Positions 35,258 to 36,151 of a stretch of DNA of 36,151 nucleotides are shown here, piece by piece. The DNA is from Eubacterium sp. (GTDB taxonomy: Bacteria; Bacillota; Clostridia; Lachnospirales; Lachnospiraceae), in NCBI GenBank assembly GCA_024696635.1, contig JAILGP010000129.1, positions 1 through 36,151 of the forward strand. The letters run 5' to 3'. Numbering within the stretch: the stretch's first letter is position 1; each line of letters begins with the position of its first letter. Under the pieces are notes generated by a model. The model saw nothing but the letters and a program-made list of their open reading frames with translations. It made no database searches and had not been told where the DNA came from. The position numbers and the translations under genes are program-made.

Positions 35258-36151
35258 CTAAGAAGCAGCGTGTCTATATTCCAAAGGCTTTTTATGATAA
35301 TAATTATAAAAGACCTTTGCAAAACGTCCCTGGTTACTATAGCCAATTTTGTTTGCTATTTGAAGTATAGAATAATCAGTTTCATTTAAAAGCATGGCTG
35401 CACGTTTCATACGAATATCATTTAAATATACTGATATAGAAACCCCATATACTTCTTTAAAATAGTTCTTAAGACTAGTTTCGCTTATACCAAAGTCAGA
35501 AGCTATCTTTTTAATGGGAATATGTTTACTAAGATCCTCAGTAAGTATATCATGCGCTTTTTTTGCCATAGCCCCCTGACGCTTGGTGATTAGATGTGGC
35601 GTAAGAGGCACCAAATTTTTATCATCTAATAATAAATGCAAAAATTCCAATACTTTAATTCGAATAATTCCAATATTATCGGTATCTAGATAATTAGTCA
35701 ATTCACAAATATTTGATTCACAATCAGAAGAAATAATTCCTATAAAGGGATCCTCATCATTTTTATAATTAGCAAATAATTTATCAAAATCTATAGTAAA
35801 GGTTTCAAGAAGCAGTCTGGTTTCCTTTGTAAACATTTGATCAAAAAAATATATTTCAAATCCTTTATAATATTTTAATGGATAGGAAAAATTACTTAAT
35901 TTATGTTTTTTCCCAACGCAAATATTATCTGTTGTAATATAGCTGACATTATTTTCTGAATATTTAAACTCACATCTTCCTGCCAGACAATAATTAATTG
36001 TATATAGAGAGTTTATGTATGAATTGCTGTCAAACGGAACGTAAGAAGCTGATATCTGATTTAATGAAAGTATTATTCCAGGAACAATAGGAAATGTAGT
36101 CATAGAAAAAAATCCATCTTTAAGTTCTTCCTTATAGGTGGAAATACTTTC
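35258..36151 (-). CDS. AraC-family regulator, cut at the window edge
   Basis: A second AraC-type regulator with a C-terminal double helix-turn-helix (IPIKKIASDFGISETSLKNYFKEVYGVSISVYLNDIRMKRAAMLL and ILQIANKIGYSNQGRFAKVFYNYYHKKPLEYR). An ATG at 36103 would give 281 residues, but the frame stays open for the 16 further codons to the window end and no ribosome site precedes that ATG. The upstream codons (ESISTYKEELKDGFF) read like regulator sequence. The gene therefore probably continues outside the window and the true start is not visible. It is unlike the regulator at 22711 in its N-terminal half and is separated from the RG-I locus. Confidence 0.88.
   Translation of the reverse strand, partial: ESISTYKEELKDGFFSMTTFPIVPGIILSLNQISASYVPFDSNSYINSLYTINYCLAGRCEFKYSENNVSYITTDNICVGKKHKLSNFSYPLKYYKGFEIYFFDQMFTKETRLLLETFTIDFDKLFANYKNDEDPFIGIISSDCESNICELTNYLDTDNIGIIRIKVLEFLHLLLDDKNLVPLTPHLITKRQGAMAKKAHDILTEDLSKHIPIKKIASDFGISETSLKNYFKEVYGVSISVYLNDIRMKRAAMLLNETDYSILQIANKIGYSNQGRFAKVFYNYYHKKPLEYRHAAS

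Overview
The window is AT-rich DNA from a Gram-positive anaerobe of the Lachnospiraceae type (Butyrivibrio/Lachnospira/Roseburia-like). This placement is inferred from AGGAGG-type ribosome binding sites, GTG and TTG starts, DUF624 (YesL) proteins, ABC sugar importers without their own ATPase, a GH112 phosphorylase, and a sortase-type surface protein. Most genes read on the minus strand. The exception is an AraC regulator at 22711-23664.

About 30 kb (222-30270) looks like one locus for using rhamnogalacturonan I (RG-I), the pectin backbone of alternating rhamnose and galacturonate carrying galactan side chains. Listed in transcription order (right to left), it contains: (a) a GH42 beta-galactosidase, a DUF624 protein and an unrecognised helical protein (30270-26615); (b) a cell-wall-anchored repeat protein with a discoidin-like domain (26358-23830); (c) a divergent AraC regulator (22711-23664, plus strand); (d) DUF624, PL11 rhamnogalacturonan lyase, NodB-like deacetylase, two ABC permeases and a binding lipoprotein, ending in a terminator (22537-14769); (e) a MATE transporter (14734-13391); (f) two permeases, a second binding lipoprotein, GH105 unsaturated rhamnogalacturonyl hydrolase, CE12 acetylesterase, GH112 phosphorylase and a TIM-barrel isomerase (13287-3727); (g) rhamnose mutarotase, rhamnulokinase and rhamnose isomerase (3477-222).

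Read together, the genes suggest that partly digested RG-I oligosaccharides enter through two YtcQ/YtcP/YteP-like importers. In the cytoplasm they are deacetylated (CE12, possibly the NodB-like enzyme), cut by the PL11 lyase, stripped of unsaturated galacturonate by GH105, and relieved of galactose by GH42 or by phosphorolysis of galactosyl-rhamnose (GH112). Rhamnose is then isomerised and phosphorylated. None of the enzymes has a visible signal peptide. No importer ATPase and no recognisable rhamnulose-1-phosphate aldolase is present in the window.

Right of about 30.4 kb the content changes. It holds a 769-residue protein with a DRHGGN...DND kinase-like signature, a glutaredoxin-like protein, a membrane-anchored ATC-hydrolase-family protein, a duplicated HPP-type membrane protein, and an AraC regulator cut by the window edge.

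The intergenic DNA is unusually structured. It has a 29-bp tandem array after rhaA, a 13-bp array with 39-bp higher-order period between rhaB and rhaA, a 19-bp inverted repeat at the rhaM promoter, long perfect palindromes before three transcription units, and a 17-bp GNRA-capped hairpin after the first binding-protein gene. Several start codons were moved from the longest open frame on the basis of ribosome binding sites.
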